From: Acidobacteriota bacterium
GTDB lineage: Bacteria > Acidobacteriota > Terriglobia > Acidiferrales > UBA7541
Reading direction: 5' to 3'
Length of the DNA: 64,000 nucleotides
NCBI GenBank assembly: GCA_021788095.1
Contig: JAJYLB010000006.1
Location: 1 to 64,000, forward strand
In this document: positions 1 through 6,810 of the stretch, one piece after another
Position numbering within the stretch: the stretch's first letter is position 1
How the letters are laid out: each line of letters opens with the position of its first letter
Made by a program: the position numbers and the translations under genes
Notes under the pieces: generated by a model
The model's database searches: none
Seen by the model: only the letters and a program-made list of their open reading frames with translations
What the model was told of the DNA's origin: nothing

Positions 1-141
1 TCGGCCCTCCTTCGGCGCTGCTGACCTTGCTTATCCATCATTTCGCAGAATCTAACCATCACGTTTTCAGAGGCTTGTGCGAGGTTATGCAACTGCCTCT
101 AGTGTTCTGTAACCGAAATAGGCGCCTTAATTCCGCCCCCT

Positions 142-168
142 CTGTCATGCTGAGCGCAGCGAAGCATC
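142..168. repeat. GTCATGCTGAGCGCAGCG-type dispersed palindrome
   Basis: An imperfect palindrome of the form TGTCATGCTGAGCGCAGCG followed by AAGCATC. It resembles the element at 6730-6757. Short repeats of this kind are scattered between genes in many Acidobacteria. No coding potential is seen. Confidence 0.6.
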
Positions 169-257
169 CCGTTGCTACGAAGGAGCTTCCCCTTTTCTTC
201 TGACCCAGCCGGCAGCGCGCAAGCTATGCCACGAACCACTGTTACAGGACACCAGAA

Positions 258-368
258 GTTATTTCAAAACCTCCGTCTTCGGGGGTCGGAGCTTCAGCTT
301 CGACAAAAAGCGGCCGAAAAATAGAGGCTTTAGCCTCTGGAGGGACCCGCGGGAGGTCTTGAAATAGC
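258..368. repeat. MITE-like element with terminal inverted repeats
   Basis: A non-coding stretch of about 111 bp is bounded by 17-bp inverted repeats (258-274 and 352-368, 15 of 17 positions matching; core ATTTCAAAACCTCC against GGAGGTCTTGAAAT). Inside are two smaller hairpins: GTCGGAGCTTCAGCTTCGAC, and AGAGGC-TTTA-GCCTCT. It abuts the end of the TPR gene. The rest of 1-370 holds no gene that I can support. Confidence 0.5.
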
Positions 369-370
369 TT

Positions 371-841
371 CTACCGGCCGTTGCGCTCTTGGATCTGGCG
401 TGAGAGCTGCGCGATCCGCTTTCGGATCTCCTTGCCGTCCTTGGCCGAGGGCCGGATCTTCAGGTACTCGCGATACTCCGCAATCGCGTGGCCCGGATCG
501 CCCTTCTTCTCGTAAGCCTCGCCCAGATACAGGTGCGGAGTCGCCCAGCGCGGATCGTGCTCCGCCGCGCCACGAAACCGGCTGATGGCGGCGTCGTATC
601 TGCCCTTGCGCATATAGAATTTTCCAACCGAGACGTCCTCGGTGGCGCGGTACGGACTGAACTCCGGCGCCTGCGGCTTGGCGGCAGGCCCAAAGGATTT
701 CTTTTGCGATGCCGCGGCGGGAACCGCAACGGCCGCCGCAAACGCCAGCGCCATAAGCACGGCGCCAGCGCGCAGCGCATGCCTGGATAGCGGCGAAAAC
801 CGTCTGCTATGATGGCCCGAGGCGCGCGCCATAGCCGTCAT
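371..841 (-). CDS. Small secreted TPR protein
   Basis: About 156 residues from the ATG at 841; longer readings run back into uvrC and are less likely. After a basic N-terminus comes a signal peptide (HALRAGAVLMALAFAAAVAV, then PAAAS). Two TPR units follow (VGKFYMRKGRYDAAISRFRG and TPHLYLGEAYEKKGDPGHAI), with a charged C-terminus. TPR repeats bind protein partners, so a periplasmic adaptor role is likely, but the partner is unknown. It is divergent from uvrC, with only 13 bases between the starts. Confidence 0.75.
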   Translation of the reverse strand: MTAMARASGHHSRRFSPLSRHALRAGAVLMALAFAAAVAVPAAASQKKSFGPAAKPQAPEFSPYRATEDVSVGKFYMRKGRYDAAISRFRGAAEHDPRWATPHLYLGEAYEKKGDPGHAIAEYREYLKIRPSAKDGKEIRKRIAQLSRQIQERNGR

Positions 842-854
842 TGTAGGCCAAACG

Positions 855-2657
855 GTGGACCTCGACGAAAAAGTCTCTTCCCTGCCCTTCGAGCCGGGTG
901 TGTACATTTTCAAGGATGCCTCGGGCACGATCCTCTATATAGGCAAGGCGCAATCGCTGCGCCACAGGGTGCGATCGTACTTCGCGGGCTCGCGCGCCCT
1001 CGACGCCAAGACCGGCTCGCTCGTGCGGGAAGTGGCCGACCTCGAGACGATCGTCGTGGATAACGAAAAAGAGGCGCTCGCGCTCGAAAACCTGCTCATC
1101 AAACGCCATCGGCCGAAATTCAATATCCTGCTTCGCGACGATAAGACCTATCCCTTCCTCCGCTTTTCCGCCGCGGAAAAGTATCCACGCGTCTACGTCA
1201 CTCGCCGGCTCGTGCAGGATGGCTCGCTCTATTTCGGGCCGTACTTCCCCCACAATCTCGCCTATCGCGCCGCGAAGTTCATCAACAAGTATTTCGGGGT
1301 TCCTTCCTGCCGCTGCGATCTCTCGAAACCCCATAACCGGCCCTGCCCCGGCATGCCCATCGGCCGCTGCCTCGGCCCCGCCATGCCGGGCGGAGCAAGC
1401 GACGAGCGGTACGCCGAAGCGGCTCACGACGCGCGCCTGTTTCTCGAAGGGCGGCGGCAAGACCTGGCGCGGAGCGTGAAGGAGCGCATGGCTCGCGCGG
1501 CGGAAGAGGAGCGATTCGAGCTGGCCGCGGGCTATCGCGACCTGCTGCGCACGCTCCAAGAGCTGGAAGAAAAACAGAAGATGGCGGCGGCCCGGGGCGA
1601 CGATACCGATGTGCTCGGGTTCCACGCCGAGCCGCCGCTCGCCGCGGCCAATTTGTTTCACTTGCGCGGCGGCCAGGTGGTGGACCGGCGCGACTTCTAC
1701 TGGGAGGATCTGGAAGAGTTCGCGCCCGCCGAATTCGCTTCCTCTCTGCTCAAGCAACTCTATCTGGACGCCGCGTACCTGCCGCACGTCATCCACCTCC
1801 CCGTCGAAATCGAAGACCGCGAGTTGCTCGAAGAGATGCTCGGCGAACGCGCCGGACGGAAAGTGGAAATTCACGTCCCGCAGCGCGGCTCGAAGCACCG
1901 GTTCCTCGAGTTGGTGGAGAGAAACGCCCGGCACTCGTTCGAGCAGCGGTTCCGCATGCTTCGGCCGGACTCGGAAGCCATCGGCCCCGCCATGAGCGAA
2001 GCCTTGGGGCTCGCCGCCGCCCCTCGGCGAATCGAATGCTTCGATATCTCCCACATCCAGGGGTCGGATACGGTGGCGTCGATGGTGGTCTGGGAAGCCG
2101 GCCGAATGAAAAAAGCCGACTACCGGAAATTCCTGATTCGCGGCGACGCGGGCAACGACGATTTCGCTTCGATGCGCGAAGCGGTAGGCCGCCGCTACCG
2201 GCGCATCCGCGCGGAAGGTCGGGCGATGCCCGATCTCGTCCTGATCGACGGCGGCGTGGGACAACTCCATGCGGCCGCCGAAGCGCTCGCCGCGCTCGGC
2301 GGGCCGCTCCCACCTTTAGCCTGCATCGCCAAGAAAGAGGAGATCGTCACCGTCCTGGGCCGCGAAAGCCAGCCGATTGCCCTCGACCACCATTCCCCCA
2401 TCTTGCATCTCATCCAGCAGATTCGCGATGAAACGCATCGCTTCGCCGTCACCTATCACCGCCGGCGCCGCGCTCGCCGCACCTTGCGCAGCGAGCTCGA
2501 AGAGATCCCCGGCGTGGGCCAGGCGTCGGCGCGCAAGCTCCTGGGCCATTTCGGCAGCGTCGCCAATCTTCGGAGCGCCAGCCTCGCCGAGATCGCGCGC
2601 GTCCTCCCCGCTTCCCGCGCCGAACTCGTCTTCCAGCGTCTTCGCGAGCGCCGCTGA
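855..2657 (+). CDS. uvrC: Excinuclease ABC subunit C
   Basis: UvrC makes the two incisions around a DNA lesion during nucleotide excision repair, after UvrA and UvrB have located the damage. At 600 residues it has the usual length. An N-terminal GIY-YIG nuclease domain is visible (EPGVYIFKDASGTILYIGKA, residues 13-32). A UVR motif that contacts UvrB lies near residue 205 (ERMARAAEEERFELAAGYRD). The RNase H-like endonuclease domain carries CFDISHIQG and LVLIDGG, and a C-terminal helix-hairpin-helix carries EEIPGVGQASARKLLGHFG. The start is the GTG at 855. The gene is complete. Confidence 0.97.
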   Translation: MDLDEKVSSLPFEPGVYIFKDASGTILYIGKAQSLRHRVRSYFAGSRALDAKTGSLVREVADLETIVVDNEKEALALENLLIKRHRPKFNILLRDDKTYPFLRFSAAEKYPRVYVTRRLVQDGSLYFGPYFPHNLAYRAAKFINKYFGVPSCRCDLSKPHNRPCPGMPIGRCLGPAMPGGASDERYAEAAHDARLFLEGRRQDLARSVKERMARAAEEERFELAAGYRDLLRTLQELEEKQKMAAARGDDTDVLGFHAEPPLAAANLFHLRGGQVVDRRDFYWEDLEEFAPAEFASSLLKQLYLDAAYLPHVIHLPVEIEDRELLEEMLGERAGRKVEIHVPQRGSKHRFLELVERNARHSFEQRFRMLRPDSEAIGPAMSEALGLAAAPRRIECFDISHIQGSDTVASMVVWEAGRMKKADYRKFLIRGDAGNDDFASMREAVGRRYRRIRAEGRAMPDLVLIDGGVGQLHAAAEALAALGGPLPPLACIAKKEEIVTVLGRESQPIALDHHSPILHLIQQIRDETHRFAVTYHRRRRARRTLRSELEEIPGVGQASARKLLGHFGSVANLRSASLAEIARVLPASRAELVFQRLRERR

Positions 2658-2759
2658 GGCTCTCCGGGGGTTCACGCCGACCTCGCATCTCATCGCGACC
2701 AAGGGACTCCCGGTCAGCCCGCGTGCAAATCGCGCGCGCCGGAGCCGCCCTAAGCCCGT

Positions 2760-2781
2760 GGTATCATCGGCACCTGATACC
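2760..2781. promoter_or_regulatory. Inverted repeat upstream of the AAA-PIN module
   Basis: Perfect 7-bp arms GGTATCA and TGATACC are separated by 8 bases, about 20 bases before the ATG at 2802. The position fits an operator for a self-regulated two-gene module. No regulator gene lies next to it, so this is inference. Confidence 0.4.
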
Positions 2782-2801
2782 CTGCGGCGCGAGGGAAAAA
2801 C

Positions 2802-4139
2802 ATGAGATGTTACGTGTACCTCGATAATTTTCGCGGTTTCAGAAATACCCGAATACCCATCACGGACGTGAACTTCCTGGTCGGCCAGAACAGCACGGGG
2901 AAGACCTCCACCCTTGGGCTCATGAAGCTCATCTCCACCCCGCGGTTTTTCTACGCGTCCCCCGAGCTCTCGGACGAGGAGGTTACCTTCGGACATTTCT
3001 CTGATATGGTCAGCGCTCACTCGAGCGACAGGACGTATTTCCGAGTTGGGCTCGCCTGGGAGCGGCGCGACAGGGGAGACAGCGAGCCAGCCGGGCTGGG
3101 TTGGTTGGCTACGTTCGTCGAGAGGGACGGGCTCCCCCAACTCGAGAGTTTCACCTTCTACGACGGCAAGCTCGAGAGATCCATCCGGTACGAAGGCGAC
3201 GAGATCCTCTACGAAGCCGCCTCTGGCCCGATTCTCTCTTCCCCGTCGGCCGTCCTGGACAGCCGCCTGCCCGCATGGGTCGAGAAGCACGCCCGGCGTG
3301 ACGGAGACTTTGCCAAACTGTCCCGACCAAAGGGCCTCCCTCCCAGGCTCCCGCTCTTTATCGCCTTGTCGATTATCCCGGTCCCCGCGCCGCAGGACGC
3401 CTCCGGGGATCGGCCGCCGTCTCCGAGCAGCGAACTTCCGTCACTGCTGCCAGACGTTTTCCCCACCCCCGGCGTAACCTGGATTGCCCCCATCCGCACG
3501 AGGCCCAACAGGACCTACGACGAGCTCACACTGGCCTACTCCCCGGAGGGGGGGCACACCCCGTACCTGATCCGCCGGATGCTGAGGTCCCAGGCCGCGG
3601 CGACCCGCTTCCACGACCTGATGAAGCGGTTCGGGAGGGCGAGCGGCCTCTTTCAGGACGTGAGGATCAAGGCCTTCGGCCACTCTGCGACGGCACCCTT
3701 TGAGGTGGACGTCCTGCTTGACGCTAAGCCCCTGAACCTCAGCACGGTCGGATACGGCGTCTCCCAGGCGCTGCCCGTCCTCGTGGAGCTCCTAGCCCGC
3801 GGCAAGGGATCATGGTTCGCCATCCAGCAACCCGAGGTCCATCTGCACCCCTGTGCCCAGGCCGCCCTCGGGGATTTATTCTTCGAGATGGCCTCGACGA
3901 ACAAGATGGTGCTCCTCGTGGAGACCCACAGCGACTACGCCTTGGACCGGTTCCGCATGAACTACTACGACTGCAAGACCCAGCCACCTGAGAGCCAGGT
4001 ACTGTTCTTTGAACGCCGCGACCGGCACAACGTCGTCACGCCGGTCCCGATCGGAAGGGACGGAAAGCTCCCCGCAGACCAGCCGCCGGCCTACCGCGAC
4101 TTTTTCCTAAAAGAGCAACTTAGGCTCCTGGGTGTTTAG
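2802..4139 (+). CDS. AAA/ABC-type ATPase (OLD/AAA_21-like), putative defence
   Basis: A 445-residue SMC/OLD-like ATPase. The Walker A motif is at residues 28-36 (GQNSTGKTS), within the N-terminal half-site typical of AAA_15/AAA_21 proteins (LDNFRGFRNTRIPI). The C-terminal half has the signature-like LSTVGYGVSQALPVL, a Walker B region FAIQQPEVHLHP, and the switch histidine in VETHSDYALDRF. The position before QPE is Q where many relatives have E. The ATG at 2802 follows GAGGGAAAAAC. A PIN nuclease gene follows 6 bases after the stop, so the two are surely co-transcribed. Frequent AGG and AGA arginine codons contrast with uvrC and suggest transfer. ATPase plus nuclease pairs of this form are common in phage defence (PARIS and OLD-type systems), but I do not recognise this exact pair. 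Confidence 0.8.
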   Translation: MRCYVYLDNFRGFRNTRIPITDVNFLVGQNSTGKTSTLGLMKLISTPRFFYASPELSDEEVTFGHFSDMVSAHSSDRTYFRVGLAWERRDRGDSEPAGLGWLATFVERDGLPQLESFTFYDGKLERSIRYEGDEILYEAASGPILSSPSAVLDSRLPAWVEKHARRDGDFAKLSRPKGLPPRLPLFIALSIIPVPAPQDASGDRPPSPSSELPSLLPDVFPTPGVTWIAPIRTRPNRTYDELTLAYSPEGGHTPYLIRRMLRSQAAATRFHDLMKRFGRASGLFQDVRIKAFGHSATAPFEVDVLLDAKPLNLSTVGYGVSQALPVLVELLARGKGSWFAIQQPEVHLHPCAQAALGDLFFEMASTNKMVLLVETHSDYALDRFRMNYYDCKTQPPESQVLFFERRDRHNVVTPVPIGRDGKLPADQPPAYRDFFLKEQLRLLGV

Positions 4140-4145
4140 GCCGCC

Positions 4146-4619
4146 ATGTGCTTGGTCATCGACACCTGCTGCATCGCCAGCCTGCTCAACCCCCACGACA
4201 GAAATCACGACCAATTTACCCCCGTGCTGGCCTGGATAGCCAGCGGGAAGGGCAGGATGATCTACGGGGGAACGAAGTACGCTCGCGAACTTCGCACGCT
4301 CGCCCGGTACACGCCCGCCATCGCCGAATTCACAAGGAGCGGACGTGTGGTTAAGCTTGAGGACGCCCAGGTGGATGCGGTCGCCCGGCGGGTACGGCAA
4401 TTGGTGAACGACAGGAGAATGGACGACGAACACTTAATTGCGATCATGATAGTCTCCGGGTGCCGCGTGATCTGCACGAACGATAACAGGGCGATCCGCT
4501 ACCTGAAGATGCGGAATCTCTACGCGCATCACAAGAGAAAGAGGCCGAGAATCTACCGGTCCCTGCGCAACGCCCACCTGTGTTCAGACGCCAACCTTAT
4601 ACCCGCCTGCCGGCGATGA
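4146..4619 (+). CDS. PIN-domain ribonuclease, partner of the AAA ATPase
   Basis: A 157-residue PIN-like protein. The N-terminal strand CLVIDTCCIASLL holds the first acidic residue (D6). Later acidic residues appear in GTKYARELRTL and in RRMDDEHLIAIMI, followed by the typical ICTNDNRAIRYL strand. PIN domains cut RNA using Mg2+ or Mn2+. There is no antitoxin-like gene beside it; the only partner is the upstream ATPase, 6 bases away, which probably gates its activity. The C-terminus is basic (HHKRKRPRIYRSLRN). As with the ATPase, AGG arginine codons are frequent. Confidence 0.78.
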   Translation: MCLVIDTCCIASLLNPHDRNHDQFTPVLAWIASGKGRMIYGGTKYARELRTLARYTPAIAEFTRSGRVVKLEDAQVDAVARRVRQLVNDRRMDDEHLIAIMIVSGCRVICTNDNRAIRYLKMRNLYAHHKRKRPRIYRSLRNAHLCSDANLIPACRR

Positions 4620-4723
4620 GATCTCGCGCGCCCAGCCCGCCGCGGGGGCCTAGCACCACACGCCAGCCTTCTCTATCATCCCGTTAAACCTGTCGCGCCC
4701 GCAGGAGTCGCTCGCCCAGCCCT

Positions 4724-5281
4724 TTATCGCGACCTGCGCGAGTTGGTCTTTTGCGCCGCCTTCCTCACCGTCTTTTTCATCCGGTTCCCGCCCGCCCAAT
4801 ACAAGCTGATCTCGTGCCCGTCGGGATCGTTGATGTAGGCGTGCCGCCAACCCCAAGGCATCATCGCCGGCAGCTTGGTGATGTAGAAGCGCTTCTGCTG
4901 GAGCCGGCGGCAGAAATCGTCCAAGTCGCGAATCTCGAAATAGAGGCGCACGCCATCGCTCAGAACCGAATCACTCGCACCTGCCAGGTGCAGGGCGATC
5001 GTCCCGTCGCCGCCCGGAGCCCGCAGCCGCGCGTAAAGCAACTGCTGCTCGTAGCGAAAATCTTCGATGAGCTTGAACCCGAGTAAATCGCGGTAGAAAC
5101 CCAGCGCGCGCTCGACGTCCTTCACGTAGATCATGGCGTGGTTGAACGTCAGCTTCTCCCCCTCTGCGGCGGCGGGGGACCGCTCCGCGCGTGGCTGGGC
5201 TCTCTTCGTGGCCGGTCGCCTTGCCGCGCGACGTACTGCGGCCTGCTTCTTTGGCGTCTTACCTCGCGCTGGCCGTTTCAT
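4724..5281 (-). CDS. VOC-family (glyoxalase-like) protein with basic tails
   Basis: The protein is 185 residues from the ATG at 5281, which follows the strong ribosome site GGAGGAGGTGCGC. Longer readings would run through tRNA-Ala and are rejected. A vicinal-oxygen-chelate fold occupies about residues 50-165 (HAMIYVKDVERALGFYRDLL, then NDPDGHEISLYWAG), with metal-ligand candidates at the H and E positions. The first 45 residues are Lys/Arg/Ala-rich (RPARGKTPKKQ) and the C-terminus is basic (KKTVRKAAQKTNSRRSR). Such tails are odd for a metabolic enzyme and hint at nucleic-acid or membrane binding. The substrate is unknown. Confidence 0.8.
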   Translation of the reverse strand: MKRPARGKTPKKQAAVRRAARRPATKRAQPRAERSPAAAEGEKLTFNHAMIYVKDVERALGFYRDLLGFKLIEDFRYEQQLLYARLRAPGGDGTIALHLAGASDSVLSDGVRLYFEIRDLDDFCRRLQQKRFYITKLPAMMPWGWRHAYINDPDGHEISLYWAGGNRMKKTVRKAAQKTNSRRSR

Positions 5282-5362
5282 GCGCACCTCCTCCTTCTGC
5301 TCCGCTCCCTTTGACCCCCGCCGCAAGCCGGTGCTATAAGGAAGGTGATCAATCTCACCGGT

Positions 5363-5438
<76 letters not shown>

Positions 5439-5459
5439 AATCTTCCCAGGGCCACGCTA

Positions 5460-6659
5460 CTACAGTGCGTGGCGCACGCGCCCCTTCAAGCGTGCCAGGC
5501 GCTCTCCCGCGGCGCGAAGCGTGTCGTCGGTCTTGCAGAAGGCGAAGCGCACCTGCTGCCGGCCGTCTTCCGCGCGGCTATAGAAGCTCGAGCCCGGCAC
5601 GGCGGCCACGCCGATTTCCTCCACAAGGTACCGCGCGAACGTCACGTCGTCGGGGAACCCAAAGGCGGAGATATCCGTCATGATGTAGTACGTGCCGCGA
5701 GGCCGGAAGCACCGGAAGCCGGCGCGCTCCAGCATCCCCAGCAGCAAGTCCCGCCGCCCCCGGTAGTTCTCCGCCAGCTTCTCGTAGTAGCTTTCGGGAA
5801 ATCCTAGCGCGACCGCCCCGGCTTCTTGCAGCGGCGCGGGGGCGCCCACCGTGAGGAAGTCGTGCACCTTCCGAATGGCCGCGGTGGTTTCCGGCGGCGC
5901 GATGCACCAGCCGACGCGCCAGCCCGTGACGCTGTAGGTCTTCGAGAGACCGTTGATGGTGATCGTGCGGGCGCGCAGGCCGTCCAGGGTGGCCGGCGAG
6001 ATGTGGCGCGCGCCGTCGTAAAGGATGTGCTCGTAGATCTCGTCCGTGATGACGAAAGCGTCGTAACGATTGGCGAGAGCGCCAATCGTCTCCAGTTCCT
6101 CGCGCGTGAACACCTTTCCCGTGGGGTTGTTGGGCGTGTTCAGCACCACCGCCTTGGTGGCCGGCGAAAACGCCGCCTCCAGCGCCGCCGTGTCGAATGA
6201 CCAATCCGGCGGCCGGAGCCGGACGAACCGAGGCCTCGCGCCCGAGAGGATGGCGTCGGGACCGTAATTTTCGTAAAAGGGCTCGAAGATGACGACTTCA
6301 TCGCCCGGATTGATGATGGCCATCATCGCCGAGATCATCGCTTCCGTCGCGCCGCAGCAAATCGTGATTTCGCGTTCCGGGTCGATGGCGAGCCCTTGCG
6401 CGCGCTCGGCGCGCCGCGCGATGGCCTCGCGCAGCGATTTCGCGCCCCAGGTGATGGCGTATTGGTTCACATCCCCCGCGATGGCGTCGCCCGCCGCCCG
6501 CTTGATTTCGCTGGGAGCCGGGAAATTCGGAAAGCCCTGCGCGAGGTTAATCGCTTCGTGCGCGAGCGCGAGCCGAGTCATCTCCCGAATCACCGATTCG
6601 GTAAACTGCTCGGCTTTGAGCGAGTGACGCGCGCGCAGCGGTGTAGTTTCCCGATTCAC
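5460..6659 (-). CDS. PLP-dependent class I/II aminotransferase
   Basis: A fold-type I aminotransferase of 399 residues, the usual length. Visible landmarks: LAQGFPNFPAP near the N-terminus, the PLP phosphate contact CCGATEAM, NTPNNPTGKVF, the PLP-pyridine Asp in VITDEIYEHI, the Schiff-base lysine in INGLSKTYSVTGWRVGW, and the C-terminal carboxylate-binding Arg in QVRFAFCK. The sequence is closest in style to the aspartate/kynurenine/methionine aminotransferase group. The ATG at 6659 follows GTGAGGAAA. It stands alone rather than in an operon, so the physiological substrate cannot be told. Confidence 0.9.
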   Translation of the reverse strand: MNRETTPLRARHSLKAEQFTESVIREMTRLALAHEAINLAQGFPNFPAPSEIKRAAGDAIAGDVNQYAITWGAKSLREAIARRAERAQGLAIDPEREITICCGATEAMISAMMAIINPGDEVVIFEPFYENYGPDAILSGARPRFVRLRPPDWSFDTAALEAAFSPATKAVVLNTPNNPTGKVFTREELETIGALANRYDAFVITDEIYEHILYDGARHISPATLDGLRARTITINGLSKTYSVTGWRVGWCIAPPETTAAIRKVHDFLTVGAPAPLQEAGAVALGFPESYYEKLAENYRGRRDLLLGMLERAGFRCFRPRGTYYIMTDISAFGFPDDVTFARYLVEEIGVAAVPGSSFYSRAEDGRQQVRFAFCKTDDTLRAAGERLARLKGRVRHAL

Positions 6660-6729
6660 ATTTTCCTCACACCGATTTCACAGCTCGCTCCAGGAAGGCG
6701 GACCCTCACCGCATCCCGACGCCCCAGTT

Positions 6730-6757
6730 TGTCATTCCGAGCGAAGCGAGGAATCTG
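6730..6757. repeat. GTCATTCCGAGCGAAGCGAGG-type dispersed palindrome
   Basis: A palindromic repeat beginning TGTCATTCCGAGCGAAGC and ending GAGGAATCTG lies between the aminotransferase and transglycosylase genes. It is related to the element at 142-168. Confidence 0.6.
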
Positions 6758-6810
6758 CTTTTCGGCACCGCCCAATCGGACTTTTCCCTTACAGTGGTCG
6801 GAGCGGGCTG

